Assembly (NCBI GenBank): GCA_003139735.1
Contig: PLGA01000579.1
Coordinates: 49,246 to 67,274, forward strand
Source: Bryobacterales bacterium
GTDB taxonomy: Bacteria; Acidobacteriota; Terriglobia; Bryobacterales; Bryobacteraceae
Direction of reading: 5' to 3'
DNA: 18,029 nt
The first letter of the stretch is position 1. Each line of letters begins with the position of its first letter. The notes beneath the pieces were generated by a model. The model did no database searches and was not told where the DNA came from. It was given only the letters and a program-made list of their open reading frames with translations. Below, in pieces: positions 1 to 7,975 of this stretch. Both the position numbers and the translations under genes were made by a program.

Positions 1-410
1 GCGGACAACGGTCCTTTGCGTTCCCGGTCCACGCGCACCACCTGCTGATTGCGCGCGACAATTCTGGTTTTCACGGTGGTGAACAAGGCTTGGTCCTGCT
101 GCACCGCGGACGTATCGATCCCCGCGGCCGCCAGCAGACCGAGCAGGCGCTGCCCCTGAGGGTCGGCCCCGGCAATTCCCATCACCGCCGCGCCCGCGGT
201 GAATTCCCGGACGTTGCGCGCCACGTTGGCGGCGCCGCCGGGGTAATAAGATTCTCCGGTTACATTCACCACGGGAACCGGCGCCTCGGGAGAAATGCGC
301 GAGACCTGGCCCCAAATGAATTCGTCGAGCATGAGATCGCCGATTACTAGGATTCGCTTGTCGGCGAAGCCGGCGATCCATTCCTTTGCGGAGCCGAGTT
401 TGGTTTGCAT
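1..410 (-). CDS. hldE: D-glycero-beta-D-manno-heptose-7-phosphate kinase (HldE/RfaE1), N-terminal part, cut by window edge
   Basis: Reverse-strand reading from the ATG at 410 gives about 136 residues with no stop before the window edge. Near residues 19-46 it carries the family signature: RILVIGDLMLDEFIWG followed by SRISPEAPVPVV, then the PGGAANVARNV segment around residues 58-68, and ARNQQVVRVD near the cut end. These match the PfkB-type kinase domain of HldE/RfaE, which phosphorylates heptose 7-phosphate at C1 in the cytoplasm on the way to ADP-heptose, a precursor for the lipopolysaccharide core. The frame stays open upstream of 410, so a longer protein is possible, but no better start was seen; the chosen ATG has no clear Shine-Dalgarno sequence. 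It is divergent from the VanZ-like gene. Whether a C-terminal nucleotidyltransferase domain follows (hldE) or the kinase stands alone (rfaE1/hldA) lies outside the window. Confidence 0.9.
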   Translation of the reverse strand, partial: MQTKLGSAKEWIAGFADKRILVIGDLMLDEFIWGQVSRISPEAPVPVVNVTGESYYPGGAANVARNVREFTAGAAVMGIAGADPQGQRLLGLLAAAGIDTSAVQQDQALFTTVKTRIVARNQQVVRVDRERKGPLS

Positions 411-584
411 TCCGGCGCCGGCGTCCCGGCGACTAACGAGTTTAACAAACAGCGCTGGGCGCTCCCCACGACTGAAGCCAGGAGATTCTCGCTCCACTGC
501 CGGCTGCTCCCAACTGCGGGAGTCTTTACGTCGGGTCCAGAGGTAAACGGTTACCGCAGAGCGAGAGCAGGCCGAACCTCTTCC

Positions 585-593
585 GAGGTCAGG
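585..593 (+). promoter_or_regulatory. Ribosome binding site that decides the VanZ-like start
   Basis: GAGGTCAGG lies just upstream of the GTG at 597, with the GAGG core 8 bases from it. It supports starting the VanZ-like protein at 597 rather than at the in-frame ATG at 405, which would overlap the divergent hldE start and add a non-membrane, arginine-rich leader. Confidence 0.55.
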
Positions 594-596
594 TCC

Positions 597-1814
597 GTGG
601 AGAATGCACGTTACCATGAAGATCTGTTCGGAATTCTCATCGCCGTAGTCGTCCTCATCGTTTACGGTTCGCTCTACCCGTGGGCGTTTGAGACTCGCCA
701 CTTGCCCGCAAGCCCGCTTTATATCCTGCTTCATTCCTGGGACGCCAACCTCCTCGATCGGCGGTTACTTTTCGACGCGGCGGTCAACATCGCCATCTAT
801 ATTCCGTTGGGCATGTCCGCCTATCTCGCCTTACAGCGCTTCAAGTCCCGCGCCTTGGAGACTTTGGCGCCTGTCGCCCTTGGAGCGCTGCTATCCGCAA
901 CCATGGAAATGGCTCAGTTGTTCACGCCATCTCGCCACTGCAGCGCCGTTGATCTTATCGCCAATACTCTCGGATCGGCATCAGGCGTGCTCGTCGGGTT
1001 CGCGTTCACGCGAATTGCGGACGTTCCGGCCACGGGCCTCCGATTTCGTTCCCGCGACCGAAGCGCGGTCGCGCTTCTGTTCTGTTGGGTTTCGTCTCTG
1101 CTTTTCCCCATGTTCCCCGTCTTGTACCAAAGTGTCTGGCGGGCGAAGCTTTCGGCGTTTATTCATGCACCCCTGATCAGCCCGCTTCCGATCCTGTTGA
1201 GTGTGGCTGAATGGTTTGCCGTGGGCCGGTTGCTGGTAGCGGCGGGCGCCCGAAAGCCATTCCGTTGGCTGGTGGTAGTGCTGTTGCTGGCGCCGGCCCA
1301 GTTCGCGATCGTCAATCACAGTCCGATGCCGGCCGACTTTGCGGGAGGAGCCTTCGGGGCCCTGCTGTTCTATTTCTTCGGCAGGGGGCCGAGCGCAGAC
1401 CGCCTCGCCGGCGCCGCTCTTCTGCTCGCGCTGACGCTCAGAGGACTCGCGCCATTTCATTTCGAGGGCCCGGCGCAGGCGTTTTTGTGGATTCCATTCG
1501 GAGGCCTTCTGACAGCCGAATGGCAGAGCGCCATTCCAATCCTCGCCGGCAAGCTATTCCAGTACGGCGCCTGCATTTGGTTGCTGCGTCGCGCCGGCCT
1601 GGGGATTGCGCGCGCAACCGTCATCGTGACCGTGGTCCTGGCCGGAATCGAGGCGCTTCAGACTCGGATTCCCGGCCATGTCGCCGAGATCAACGACCCT
1701 CTTCTGGCCGTCCTGCTGTGCCTGGGGCTCCGCGTGCTGTATGCGCATCGGGAAGCCGTGACCAATGCGGAGAATGTAAATCAACCGACACCACCTCTCC
1801 TTCGCCCACAGTAG
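597..1814 (+). CDS. VanZ-like integral membrane protein with duplicated core
   Basis: About 405 residues, mostly hydrophobic, with around ten likely membrane segments. Two VanZ-like halves are visible. The first has YPWAFE near the N-terminus, a helix with IYIPLGMSAYL, and the signature E-x-x-Q followed by SRHCSAVDLIANTLG (about residues 104-130). The second repeats the pattern more loosely: LWIPFGG, then GIEALQTRIPGHVAEINDP (about residues 350-370). VanZ proteins are membrane proteins named after the teicoplanin-resistance accessory factor; in most bacteria their role is not known, and acidobacterial copies often sit among surface polysaccharide genes, as here. The GTG at 597 is preferred because of its Shine-Dalgarno sequence; the frame is open back to 405. 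The 186 bp between hldE and this gene hold a small inverted repeat (GGTAA/TTACC, 542-555) and nothing else that I recognise. It converges on the glycosyltransferase gene with a 19-bp gap. Confidence 0.75.
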   Translation: MENARYHEDLFGILIAVVVLIVYGSLYPWAFETRHLPASPLYILLHSWDANLLDRRLLFDAAVNIAIYIPLGMSAYLALQRFKSRALETLAPVALGALLSATMEMAQLFTPSRHCSAVDLIANTLGSASGVLVGFAFTRIADVPATGLRFRSRDRSAVALLFCWVSSLLFPMFPVLYQSVWRAKLSAFIHAPLISPLPILLSVAEWFAVGRLLVAAGARKPFRWLVVVLLLAPAQFAIVNHSPMPADFAGGAFGALLFYFFGRGPSADRLAGAALLLALTLRGLAPFHFEGPAQAFLWIPFGGLLTAEWQSAIPILAGKLFQYGACIWLLRRAGLGIARATVIVTVVLAGIEALQTRIPGHVAEINDPLLAVLLCLGLRVLYAHREAVTNAENVNQPTPPLLRPQ

Positions 1815-1833
1815 GCGAGCAAACGCCAATAAA

Positions 1834-3264
1834 TCAAGGGCCAGAAAGCGCCGGATCCGCCTGCTTGCGCGCCACGGCGATCAGCGTGAGGCCCGGCCAC
1901 GGCATAAGCCTGTCTAAGCGGCTCCAAAGCCAGACGGTCTTGTCGAAGATCTTGAGCACCGCCTTATTGATGTCTTTCGATCCCAGCACTTTGCTGTAAA
2001 CCCACCATGGCGGCGCCCCGCCTTTGTTGAAGCTGCGAATGGATTCGACGGCGAACCCGTGCGATTCCAGCAGCCGGCGGGCGTCCTCCAAATTGTACCG
2101 GCGCCTGTGCCCCAGCCTTCGATCGAGCGTCCCGAACAGAGCCGGGATGTTAGGAACGAGTATCACCAATACGCCATTCGGCTTCAATGCCGCGCGCAGG
2201 GAAGCGAGCACCTGGCCGGGGTCTTCGAGATATTCCAGAACGTTCAGGCAAAGGACCGTGTCGAAACCGCGCTCCAAGCCGGCCAAATCTTCCGGCATTT
2301 CCGGATCCAGGCGGCGCACCACGACGTTGGGGGTCCGCAGAAAACGGTTGCGCAGCGCGTGCAGATGCAGGGGGTCTTTTTCCCCCGCTACGTAGAGCGC
2401 CCGCTTGCTCATGAGTCTGGCGCTGATGTTCCCGATTCCGGCGCCAACCTCCAGCACCTCGTCGCCAATGTGCGGACGGATCTCTCTCGCCAGCCAGCTC
2501 AGATACTGGGGCGTGCCGGTGAGGTTGTTGAGCACGCCGCGTCCATAAGGCGCGGAGTACAAATCGTCGATGACCCAGTACTTCAAAATGACGCCCAGCG
2601 CCTTGACGCCGTCCTTCCAGCCGATTTTCTTGCCTTCCTCGTAGGTCCGTCCGTGGTAGCTGATGGGCACTTCGTAAATGCGCAGCTTCCGTTTGGCGCT
2701 CTTCATGACAATCTCGGGCTCCAGCCCGAAACGGTCGGAGCGGATGGGTATGCTTTTTAGCAGATCGGTGCGAAAAACCTTATAGCAGGTTTCCATATCC
2801 GTCACGTTCAGATTGCAGAACATGTTGGAAACCAGCGTAAGACCCTTATTGATCATGGAGTGCCAGAAAGGGAGAACCCGGCTCTGCTCGCCGGCCATGT
2901 AACGGGATCCGAAGACCGCGTCGGCGTGGCCGTCCAGCAGCGGCTTCAAAAGCCGCGGATACTCCGAGGGATCGTATTCCAGGTCGGCGTCCTGAATCAG
3001 CGAGAAATCCCCCGTGGCCTTTTCGACGGCCATGCGCACGGCCGCGCCCTTGCCCCGGTTGCGCGGCTGCCGGTATAGCTGGATTTGGGGGAACTGCGCG
3101 GCCAGGCGCTGGAGCGTGTCCCACGTTCCGTCGGTGGAGCAGTCGTCCACGATCACGAGTTCCCGATCCATGTTCTCGGGTAATCGAACCGTCAGTACGA
3201 GTGAAATGCACCGCTCTACCGCGGCGCCCTCGTTGTAAACCGGCATCAAGATAGACAACTTCAT
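1834..3264 (-). CDS. Fusion of GT2 glycosyltransferase (dolichol-phosphate-mannose-synthase-like) and SAM-dependent methyltransferase
   Basis: 476 residues in two domains. Residues 1 to about 235 are a family-2 glycosyltransferase: MKLSILMPVYNEG at the start, ELVIVDDCSTDGTWD, the DADLEYDPSEYP metal-binding region and the FGSRYM segment typical of DPM1/ArnC-like enzymes that move a sugar onto a lipid carrier. From about 250 a class I methyltransferase follows: motif I is DEVLEVGAGIGNISARL, then AGEKDPLHLHALR and DTVLCLNVLEYLEDP, with a C-terminal tail common to methyltransferases linked to polysaccharide loci. No membrane helix is obvious, so the enzyme probably works at the inner face of the membrane. 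Sugar and methyl acceptor cannot be read from sequence. The ATG at 3264 begins exactly at the family N-terminus. An extended -10 promoter lies about 80 bases upstream. Confidence 0.88.
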   Translation of the reverse strand: MKLSILMPVYNEGAAVERCISLVLTVRLPENMDRELVIVDDCSTDGTWDTLQRLAAQFPQIQLYRQPRNRGKGAAVRMAVEKATGDFSLIQDADLEYDPSEYPRLLKPLLDGHADAVFGSRYMAGEQSRVLPFWHSMINKGLTLVSNMFCNLNVTDMETCYKVFRTDLLKSIPIRSDRFGLEPEIVMKSAKRKLRIYEVPISYHGRTYEEGKKIGWKDGVKALGVILKYWVIDDLYSAPYGRGVLNNLTGTPQYLSWLAREIRPHIGDEVLEVGAGIGNISARLMSKRALYVAGEKDPLHLHALRNRFLRTPNVVVRRLDPEMPEDLAGLERGFDTVLCLNVLEYLEDPGQVLASLRAALKPNGVLVILVPNIPALFGTLDRRLGHRRRYNLEDARRLLESHGFAVESIRSFNKGGAPPWWVYSKVLGSKDINKAVLKIFDKTVWLWSRLDRLMPWPGLTLIAVARKQADPALSGP

Positions 3265-3321
3265 GCGATTATGCCCCGCCCGTTACTTCCCTGCCCCCAG
3301 AAAGCGCTTTGGATCTCGTTG

Positions 3322-3343
3322 CTTCTAGAAGAAGTTCCGGAAC
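3322..3343. repeat. Two adjacent 10-bp perfect palindromes (TTCnnGAA type)
   Basis: CTTCTAGAAG (3322-3331) and GTTCCGGAAC (3334-3343) are each self-complementary and 12 bp apart, both reading TTC-N2-GAA. They lie at about the predicted transcription start and the first 20 bases of the GT2-methyltransferase message. This is the arrangement of an operator for a dimeric regulator, but no regulator is identified. Confidence 0.4.
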
Positions 3344-3347
3344 GAGG

Positions 3348-3356
3348 ATTATACCA
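3348..3356 (-). promoter_or_regulatory. Extended -10 promoter for the GT2-methyltransferase gene
   Basis: On the reverse strand TGGTATAAT is a perfect -10 box with the extended TGn motif. No good -35 box is seen at 16-18 bp, which is usual for extended -10 promoters. The predicted start is near 3341, leaving a 5' untranslated region of about 76 bases. Confidence 0.45.
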
Positions 3357-3363
3357 GCGCCGT

Positions 3364-3876
3364 TCAACGCGGCGACCCTTTCTGAATCAGGCGTTCAAAT
3401 CCATCGAGGTCATTGCCGGCGGCCATCGCGATCGCCAGCAGTTTTTCCAGCGCTTCCACGGTGGTTGAGAACTGCACGGTAATTTCGCCGGGGCGCAATC
3501 CGATTCCCGCTGGTAGGTCCGCAAGTTCTTGATTTACAATCCCCACAGGCGCCTCAACGAGCGTCTTGGCCTGCTCCGTCCAGGCCTGGTTGAGGTTCGT
3601 GAGAACCCGTGCGAACCGTTCTCGACGCCGGCGCTCGTAATAGACGGATTCTCCCGAGGCAAGCCGCCGTAGATGGACAATCAACTCTTCGCGGTCGGCG
3701 ACGCCGTTTGTCCCGACCTGTTGATGCACACAGGGTTGGAGGATTTGTTGGGCCCGGCGGCGCCGGACCCGAAGCATACGTTCCAGCGTCGGGCGGTCCA
3801 CCCACGGATATGGAAGCGCCCTAAGCTCCGCGCAGACCTCCTCCAGATGGCCGCACCAGGTCGGTTTATCGGGCAT
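3364..3876 (-). CDS. Conserved-looking hypothetical protein, 170 aa, possibly DNA-binding
   Basis: I do not recognise the family. The protein starts MPDKPTWCGHLEEVC, has a basic segment (ERMLRVRRRRAQQILQP, about residues 32-48) that could be the recognition part of a helix-turn-helix, a second arginine cluster (YYERRRRERFARV), and a C-terminal half rich in helix formers with IQFSTTVEALEKLL-like character. No signal peptide or membrane segment. It has GC-rich codon use like its neighbours, so it is likely a real gene rather than a shadow. It is divergent from the tyrosine recombinase, with 120 bp between the starts, and the pair may form a unit in which this protein assists or regulates recombination; that is inference from position only. 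Its stop codon lies in a short sequence resembling those at the 3' ends of the fkp-like and rep genes. Confidence 0.6.
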   Translation of the reverse strand: MPDKPTWCGHLEEVCAELRALPYPWVDRPTLERMLRVRRRRAQQILQPCVHQQVGTNGVADREELIVHLRRLASGESVYYERRRRERFARVLTNLNQAWTEQAKTLVEAPVGIVNQELADLPAGIGLRPGEITVQFSTTVEALEKLLAIAMAAGNDLDGFERLIQKGSPR

Positions 3877-3962
3877 GGTCCGCTTTTCAGACTACCATAA
3901 GTAAAAGCGATTTTGCGCACCAGCGCATAATGTATGGATCTCTAACATCTGATAAGCAGAGG

Positions 3963-3991
3963 TTCTCAGATTCCATGTTTCGGGCTATTCT
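3963..3991 (+). promoter_or_regulatory. Candidate promoter for leaderless recombinase message
   Basis: TTCTCA (3963-3968) and TATTCT (3986-3991) are separated by 17 bp. The -10 box ends 5 bases before the GTG start, so transcription would begin at or next to the start codon. There is no Shine-Dalgarno sequence and a stop codon sits two codons upstream, both in line with a leaderless message. The 120-bp intergenic region also holds an inverted repeat with arms ATCTGA and TCAGAT around 3947-3971, which could be an operator or recombination arm. Confidence 0.35.
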
Positions 3992-3996
3992 AAATC

Positions 3997-4968
3997 GTGG
4001 AAACTGATTCCGATGTAGTCCCCGCCTCCGGCGCCGCGGAATTGATCCGCTTGGCGGGCGAGACCCGCCAGTTCCTCGCGGCCGCCAAGGCGGCAGGCAC
4101 CCGCCGCGCCTATCGCGCCGACTGGGATCACTTCGATGCGTGGTGTCGCCACCACTCCCTGGACGCTCTCCCGGCCACGCCCGAAACGGTGGCCCTGTAC
4201 ATCACGGCCTTAGCCGCCAGCCATAAGCCAGCCACGTTACGCCGCCGCTTGACCGTGATCGGCCTGGCGCATCAGGCCGCCGGGCGCCCCTCGCCGGCGA
4301 GCATGCAGCAAACACTGGTCGGCGAGACCCTGAAAGGCATCCGCCGGACGCTGGGGACCGCTCAAACCGGAAAACGGCCGTTCTTCACCGAGCAGGTGCG
4401 GGCCATGATCGGGGCTTTGCCGGAGAACCTGCAAGGCCTGCGGGATCGGGCGCTCCTATTGATCGGCTTCGCGGGCGGTTTCCGGCGTTCCGAGCTGGCG
4501 GGACTGGCCGTCGACGATATCGCGAACGAGAAAGACGGGCTGGTGGCCACCCTCCGCCGCTCCAAGACCGACCAGGAAGGCCGCGGCAGGAAAGTCGCTA
4601 TCCCGTATGGCTCCCACCCGGAGACGTGTCCGGTCCGCGCCTATCGGGATTGGCTGGAGGCGGCGGGTCTGGAGCAAGGGCCAGTCTTCCGGGAGATCGA
4701 CCGGCATGGGCGGCTGCAAGGCAAACCCCTGCACAAAGACTCGGTTGGGCTGATCGTGAAGCGGGCCGCCGCCCGGATTGGCCTGGACGCCGCGGAATAC
4801 GCCGGCCACAGTTTGCGCGCCGGGCTCGCCACCCAAGCCTACCTGAATGGCGCCAACGAGTTGGCCATTATGCAGCAAACCGGCCACCGATCGCTGGCCA
4901 CCGTCCGCAAATACATCAGGGAACAGTCTCTATTCCGCGACAACCCGGCCGGGAAGCTGGGGCTGTAA
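3997..4968 (+). CDS. Tyrosine recombinase / phage-integrase family site-specific recombinase
   Basis: 323 residues, usual size for XerC/D-like and integron-type enzymes. Residues about 20-110 form the SAM-like core-binding domain (TRRAYRADWDHFDAWC); about 125-315 form the catalytic domain. The full catalytic set is visible: R163 in GGFRRSEL, K190 in RRSKTDQEG, H271 and R274 in GHSLRAGLA, H297 in TGHRS, and the nucleophile Y306 in VRKYIREQS. It should therefore be active in cutting and rejoining DNA by a 3'-phosphotyrosyl intermediate. The start is the GTG at 3997, since a stop codon precedes it; no Shine-Dalgarno sequence. It ends 7 bp from the end of the fkp-like gene. No tRNA gene or obvious att repeats were seen nearby. 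Roles open: resolving replicon dimers for the neighbouring plasmid-type module, or mobilising a small cassette with the divergent 170-aa protein. Confidence 0.93.
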   Translation: METDSDVVPASGAAELIRLAGETRQFLAAAKAAGTRRAYRADWDHFDAWCRHHSLDALPATPETVALYITALAASHKPATLRRRLTVIGLAHQAAGRPSPASMQQTLVGETLKGIRRTLGTAQTGKRPFFTEQVRAMIGALPENLQGLRDRALLLIGFAGGFRRSELAGLAVDDIANEKDGLVATLRRSKTDQEGRGRKVAIPYGSHPETCPVRAYRDWLEAAGLEQGPVFREIDRHGRLQGKPLHKDSVGLIVKRAAARIGLDAAEYAGHSLRAGLATQAYLNGANELAIMQQTGHRSLATVRKYIREQSLFRDNPAGKLGL

Positions 4969-4975
4969 GGCGCGT

Positions 4976-7930
4976 TCAGCGCGGGCGTTCGCAAACGCGC
5001 AGCCCTTGTTCCGCGATGGCGGCGGACTCCACCTCGCCCAGCTCCCTGCGCAGCGCGGCAGCCGCCTCCAGGTCGCGAGCGAGGAGAATTAGATAGCCTC
5101 CGCCGCCCGCGCCGGCCAGCTTGGCGCCGGAAACGAATGGCCGTACGCGCGCCAGAAGGTTGTCGATGGGAGCGTTGGTGGTGTGCGGGTCGAGAATCTG
5201 GTTGAGCCGCCAGTGCCGGTCGAGCAGATCGCCCAGATAGTCCCATTCGCCGTCCCGCATGGCGAAGGCCATCTCGGTGGCCAGCGTCTTGATCCCGTGA
5301 AGGGCCTGCACGGTATCCCCTTCCCGCGCCAGGTAGCGGGCGACCACCTGGCGCAACAGATTCTTGGCCATGCGTTGGATGCCTGTGTTGTAGAGCACCA
5401 GCCGTTGGGAAAACTCGCGCTCGCGTTCTGCGGACCAGCGTATCGGCTCGACGCGGAGACGCTGCCGCAAACCTGGGCCGGAGGTCACGACCTTCGCGCC
5501 CGGGAAGATGCCGCCCGCCTGGTCCTGCCAGCCGCCGCCGGTTGTCATCATCTGCTCCAGGCACGACACCTCATCGGTCAGGGCGACATCGCTTAGCGTT
5601 ACGCCGCCCATCGCGGCCAGCGCGCGAAGCACGGTGGCGGAGAGGATGCTGCTGGTTCCGAGACCCGATCCCATAGGCAGATCGACGCTCGTAGAGATCT
5701 CCAACCCCCCTCCGCGGGAGCGCAGGACGCGCCGCAGTTCCTGGCCGGCCCTGACGATGCCCGCCAAAACCAGCGCCATGCGCGGGATCGTGAAGGGCGA
5801 CCCCGGATCGGCTGGCGCCAGCACCTGTTCGGCGGTCGAGTAAACTACGGTTTCGGCGGACTCGCGCACCGAGCAGCGGATTTCCGGCTCGGCGACGCGC
5901 CGCATCACCGTCCGTATGGGGCACGCTCCGTTCAGTTCCACCGCGATATTGAGTACCGTTCCGCCCCAATCCAGGCAGAAGGGCGGCGTGTCGGACCAGC
6001 CGCCGCCGAGATCGATGCGCGGCGGCGCCTCAACGGACACCTCATCGCAGGCCCATTCTCCAAGCGGCCCCCAAGCCCCGCGATCCGCCGCCCCGGCGTT
6101 TACCGCGTCCCGCACGCGCTCAAAGGCCGCCGCTTGCAAGCGGTCGGCTTCCTCCAACAGGCCGGCCTTGGCAAAAAACAGCGAGGCCCGGTAATAGTGG
6201 CTGGCCGCCGTGGTGGCCGAGCCCTCCGGCATCCGCGCGGCTTCGGCCTCCACCTCGCGCCCCGCAACGGCTAGCGGCAGAACTCCGGGAGCGTTGGCCA
6301 GCAACGGGCCAATATCCGCGCCCCTGCGCGCCAGAGAGACCGCCGTCCTCTCCCACGCCGAGTGCATGCGCCGCAGGTGCAGTTCGGACGCGCACCGCCG
6401 GTCGGCCCACTGCGCGCTGCCGGCCAGGGAGAGACGGGGCGTTCGCCTCCACTCCTCCGCCGAATACCCGCCAGCCGAGCCGATCAGCCAGCGAGCCGCG
6501 CGCCACGCATCCGCCACTGGCCCAACCGGGAACAGTTCCGCGTTCCAGAGAATGCGTTCCAGATGCGGGACGCCTGGCCAGACGGCTTCCGCGTCCAGCC
6601 CGAGCCGGGCGAGATGCTCTGCCAGCGGGTGGCCGAACCAGTCTGCGGACTTCGGATCGTCCTCTACGCCATAAACCCGAACCACTACGCCGGGTGGCTG
6701 TCCGGGCATCGCCACGGGGATCTGATGAACAACTGTGGCGTCTGGGACTTCGACGGCTTCACTCAAGCCCCAGGCGCCATGCAGGATGGCGCCCCGCCCG
6801 ATGGTGACGGGCGCCTTGAGGTCGCATTCAATGGCAACTGCGTCGACTCCCAATTCGCTGCCGGGCGCCAGCACGCTATCGACGATGATGCCCGCGGAGC
6901 GGACGCCTTCAGGGCCGGCGATTTCAATCCGCTGGCGCGCTTCGTAAAGGCGGCTGAAACTGGTATCGCCGGTGAGGAGTTTATGGAACGCCTGGGTGGC
7001 GCCTACGTGGGTGAAATCGCCGTCCAGAACCGAGCACCAAAAAGGCTGGCCGGCCAGGGTGGCGTGCAACTCGCGGATCGCCCAGTGCTCGTCTTCGCTA
7101 AGCTTCCATTGCCCGCTCAAGGCCAGGGTGAAATGCCGGTACAGATCCATGAACGGGACGTCGGCGCCCGCGTCGGCGCCCAACTTGGCCAGACGCGCCG
7201 CGATATCCGGATCGAAGCGGATCAGCCCGCTGTCCACGGCGACCATCCCGCCCGCCAGCATGCCTCCGGCCGCGGCAATCTCAGCCGCCGTCGGCTTTTG
7301 CAGGAAGGCGTACACGCGCCCTCCGGGGTCGGCAATATAGACCCCGTGCTGCGAGCCGACCTCGACAGGCTGCCGGAGCGCCACGCCCGTTGCGCCGGAC
7401 CGCGACCAGTTCAGTGCGCCCGCATCGAAGGTGAGCACCACGTCGCCGGATGCCACCACCAGCCCCGATGGCAGCCGCTCAACCCAGCCGCAGGAAAGCG
7501 CCAGGAATTCGTCGAAGACGGTGCTGACATCGCCCCACGGCGTCTTCACCGGCAACGGCCCGAACAGCTTGCCCGAAATCGAATACTGCGGAAGGCGCCG
7601 CGCATCTCCGCCGGAATGCACGATCAGGACGCGGGAGTCCCGCCATCCGCGCGCCAACTGAGGCTCCAGCGCACATAGGGCGTTCAGCGTAGCGCCGCCG
7701 CTTCCAACGCGCCGGCCGGAGGGGTCTGGCGCCACCAGATACAGCGCCGGAGGAATCTTGCCCTGGCTCCGTCGGCGGGCGATCTCATCGCCATACCAAT
7801 CGGCCTGCCGTTGGGAACTCGCCGTGAGGACCACAATGTCCCACCAGGGCGCTTGCCCGCCTTCGTTCCCAATACGTTCGGCGTAGGCCCGCCGCGCGGC
7901 GAGAGAGACTGCGATGGATGTCATAGGCAT
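4976..7930 (-). CDS. fkp: Bifunctional L-fucokinase / L-fucose-1-phosphate guanylyltransferase (Fkp type)
   Basis: 984 residues, close to the roughly 950 of Bacteroides Fkp. The N-terminal part is the fucose-1-phosphate guanylyltransferase domain, with VGSGGATLNAL (about 75-85) and the nucleotide-binding SGGDARRLP (106-114) followed by SISGKLFGPLP. The C-terminal part is a GHMP kinase: motif 1 near 640 (APPRIDLGGGWSDTPPF), motif 2 near 757 (LPMGSGLGTSS), motif 3 near 942 (GAKLAGAGGGGYL). The family turns free L-fucose into fucose-1-phosphate and then GDP-fucose, for fucosylated surface glycans; other GHMP substrates such as heptose are possible. Starts at ATG 7930 or two codons later; neither has a Shine-Dalgarno sequence. 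It follows the rep gene by 45 bp in the same direction, with only a small stem (CGCCA/TGGCG, 7941-7953) between, so read-through from rep is possible. Confidence 0.88.
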   Translation of the reverse strand: MPMTSIAVSLAARRAYAERIGNEGGQAPWWDIVVLTASSQRQADWYGDEIARRRSQGKIPPALYLVAPDPSGRRVGSGGATLNALCALEPQLARGWRDSRVLIVHSGGDARRLPQYSISGKLFGPLPVKTPWGDVSTVFDEFLALSCGWVERLPSGLVVASGDVVLTFDAGALNWSRSGATGVALRQPVEVGSQHGVYIADPGGRVYAFLQKPTAAEIAAAGGMLAGGMVAVDSGLIRFDPDIAARLAKLGADAGADVPFMDLYRHFTLALSGQWKLSEDEHWAIRELHATLAGQPFWCSVLDGDFTHVGATQAFHKLLTGDTSFSRLYEARQRIEIAGPEGVRSAGIIVDSVLAPGSELGVDAVAIECDLKAPVTIGRGAILHGAWGLSEAVEVPDATVVHQIPVAMPGQPPGVVVRVYGVEDDPKSADWFGHPLAEHLARLGLDAEAVWPGVPHLERILWNAELFPVGPVADAWRAARWLIGSAGGYSAEEWRRTPRLSLAGSAQWADRRCASELHLRRMHSAWERTAVSLARRGADIGPLLANAPGVLPLAVAGREVEAEAARMPEGSATTAASHYYRASLFFAKAGLLEEADRLQAAAFERVRDAVNAGAADRGAWGPLGEWACDEVSVEAPPRIDLGGGWSDTPPFCLDWGGTVLNIAVELNGACPIRTVMRRVAEPEIRCSVRESAETVVYSTAEQVLAPADPGSPFTIPRMALVLAGIVRAGQELRRVLRSRGGGLEISTSVDLPMGSGLGTSSILSATVLRALAAMGGVTLSDVALTDEVSCLEQMMTTGGGWQDQAGGIFPGAKVVTSGPGLRQRLRVEPIRWSAEREREFSQRLVLYNTGIQRMAKNLLRQVVARYLAREGDTVQALHGIKTLATEMAFAMRDGEWDYLGDLLDRHWRLNQILDPHTTNAPIDNLLARVRPFVSGAKLAGAGGGGYLILLARDLEAAAALRRELGEVESAAIAEQGLRVCERPR

Positions 7931-7975
7931 TTCAGCTTATCGCCACGCTGGCGAACCGCCGCGGATCTGGCGCGT

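Noticed and set aside
405..596. N-terminal extension of the VanZ-like protein from the ATG at 405
   Set aside because: Would overlap the hldE start, is hydrophilic and arginine-rich, and has no ribosome binding site, whereas the GTG at 597 has GAGG 8 bases upstream.
1790..1835. Bidirectional terminator between the VanZ-like and GT2 genes
   Set aside because: Only a 5-bp stem (TCGCC/GGCGA) with no T-run on either strand.
6362..7678. Long forward-strand open frame (438 codons) opposite the fkp-like gene
   Set aside because: No recognisable motif, low-complexity composition with many R, G, A and Q, and it lies fully antisense to a gene with clear fucokinase and GHMP motifs; typical GC-rich shadow.
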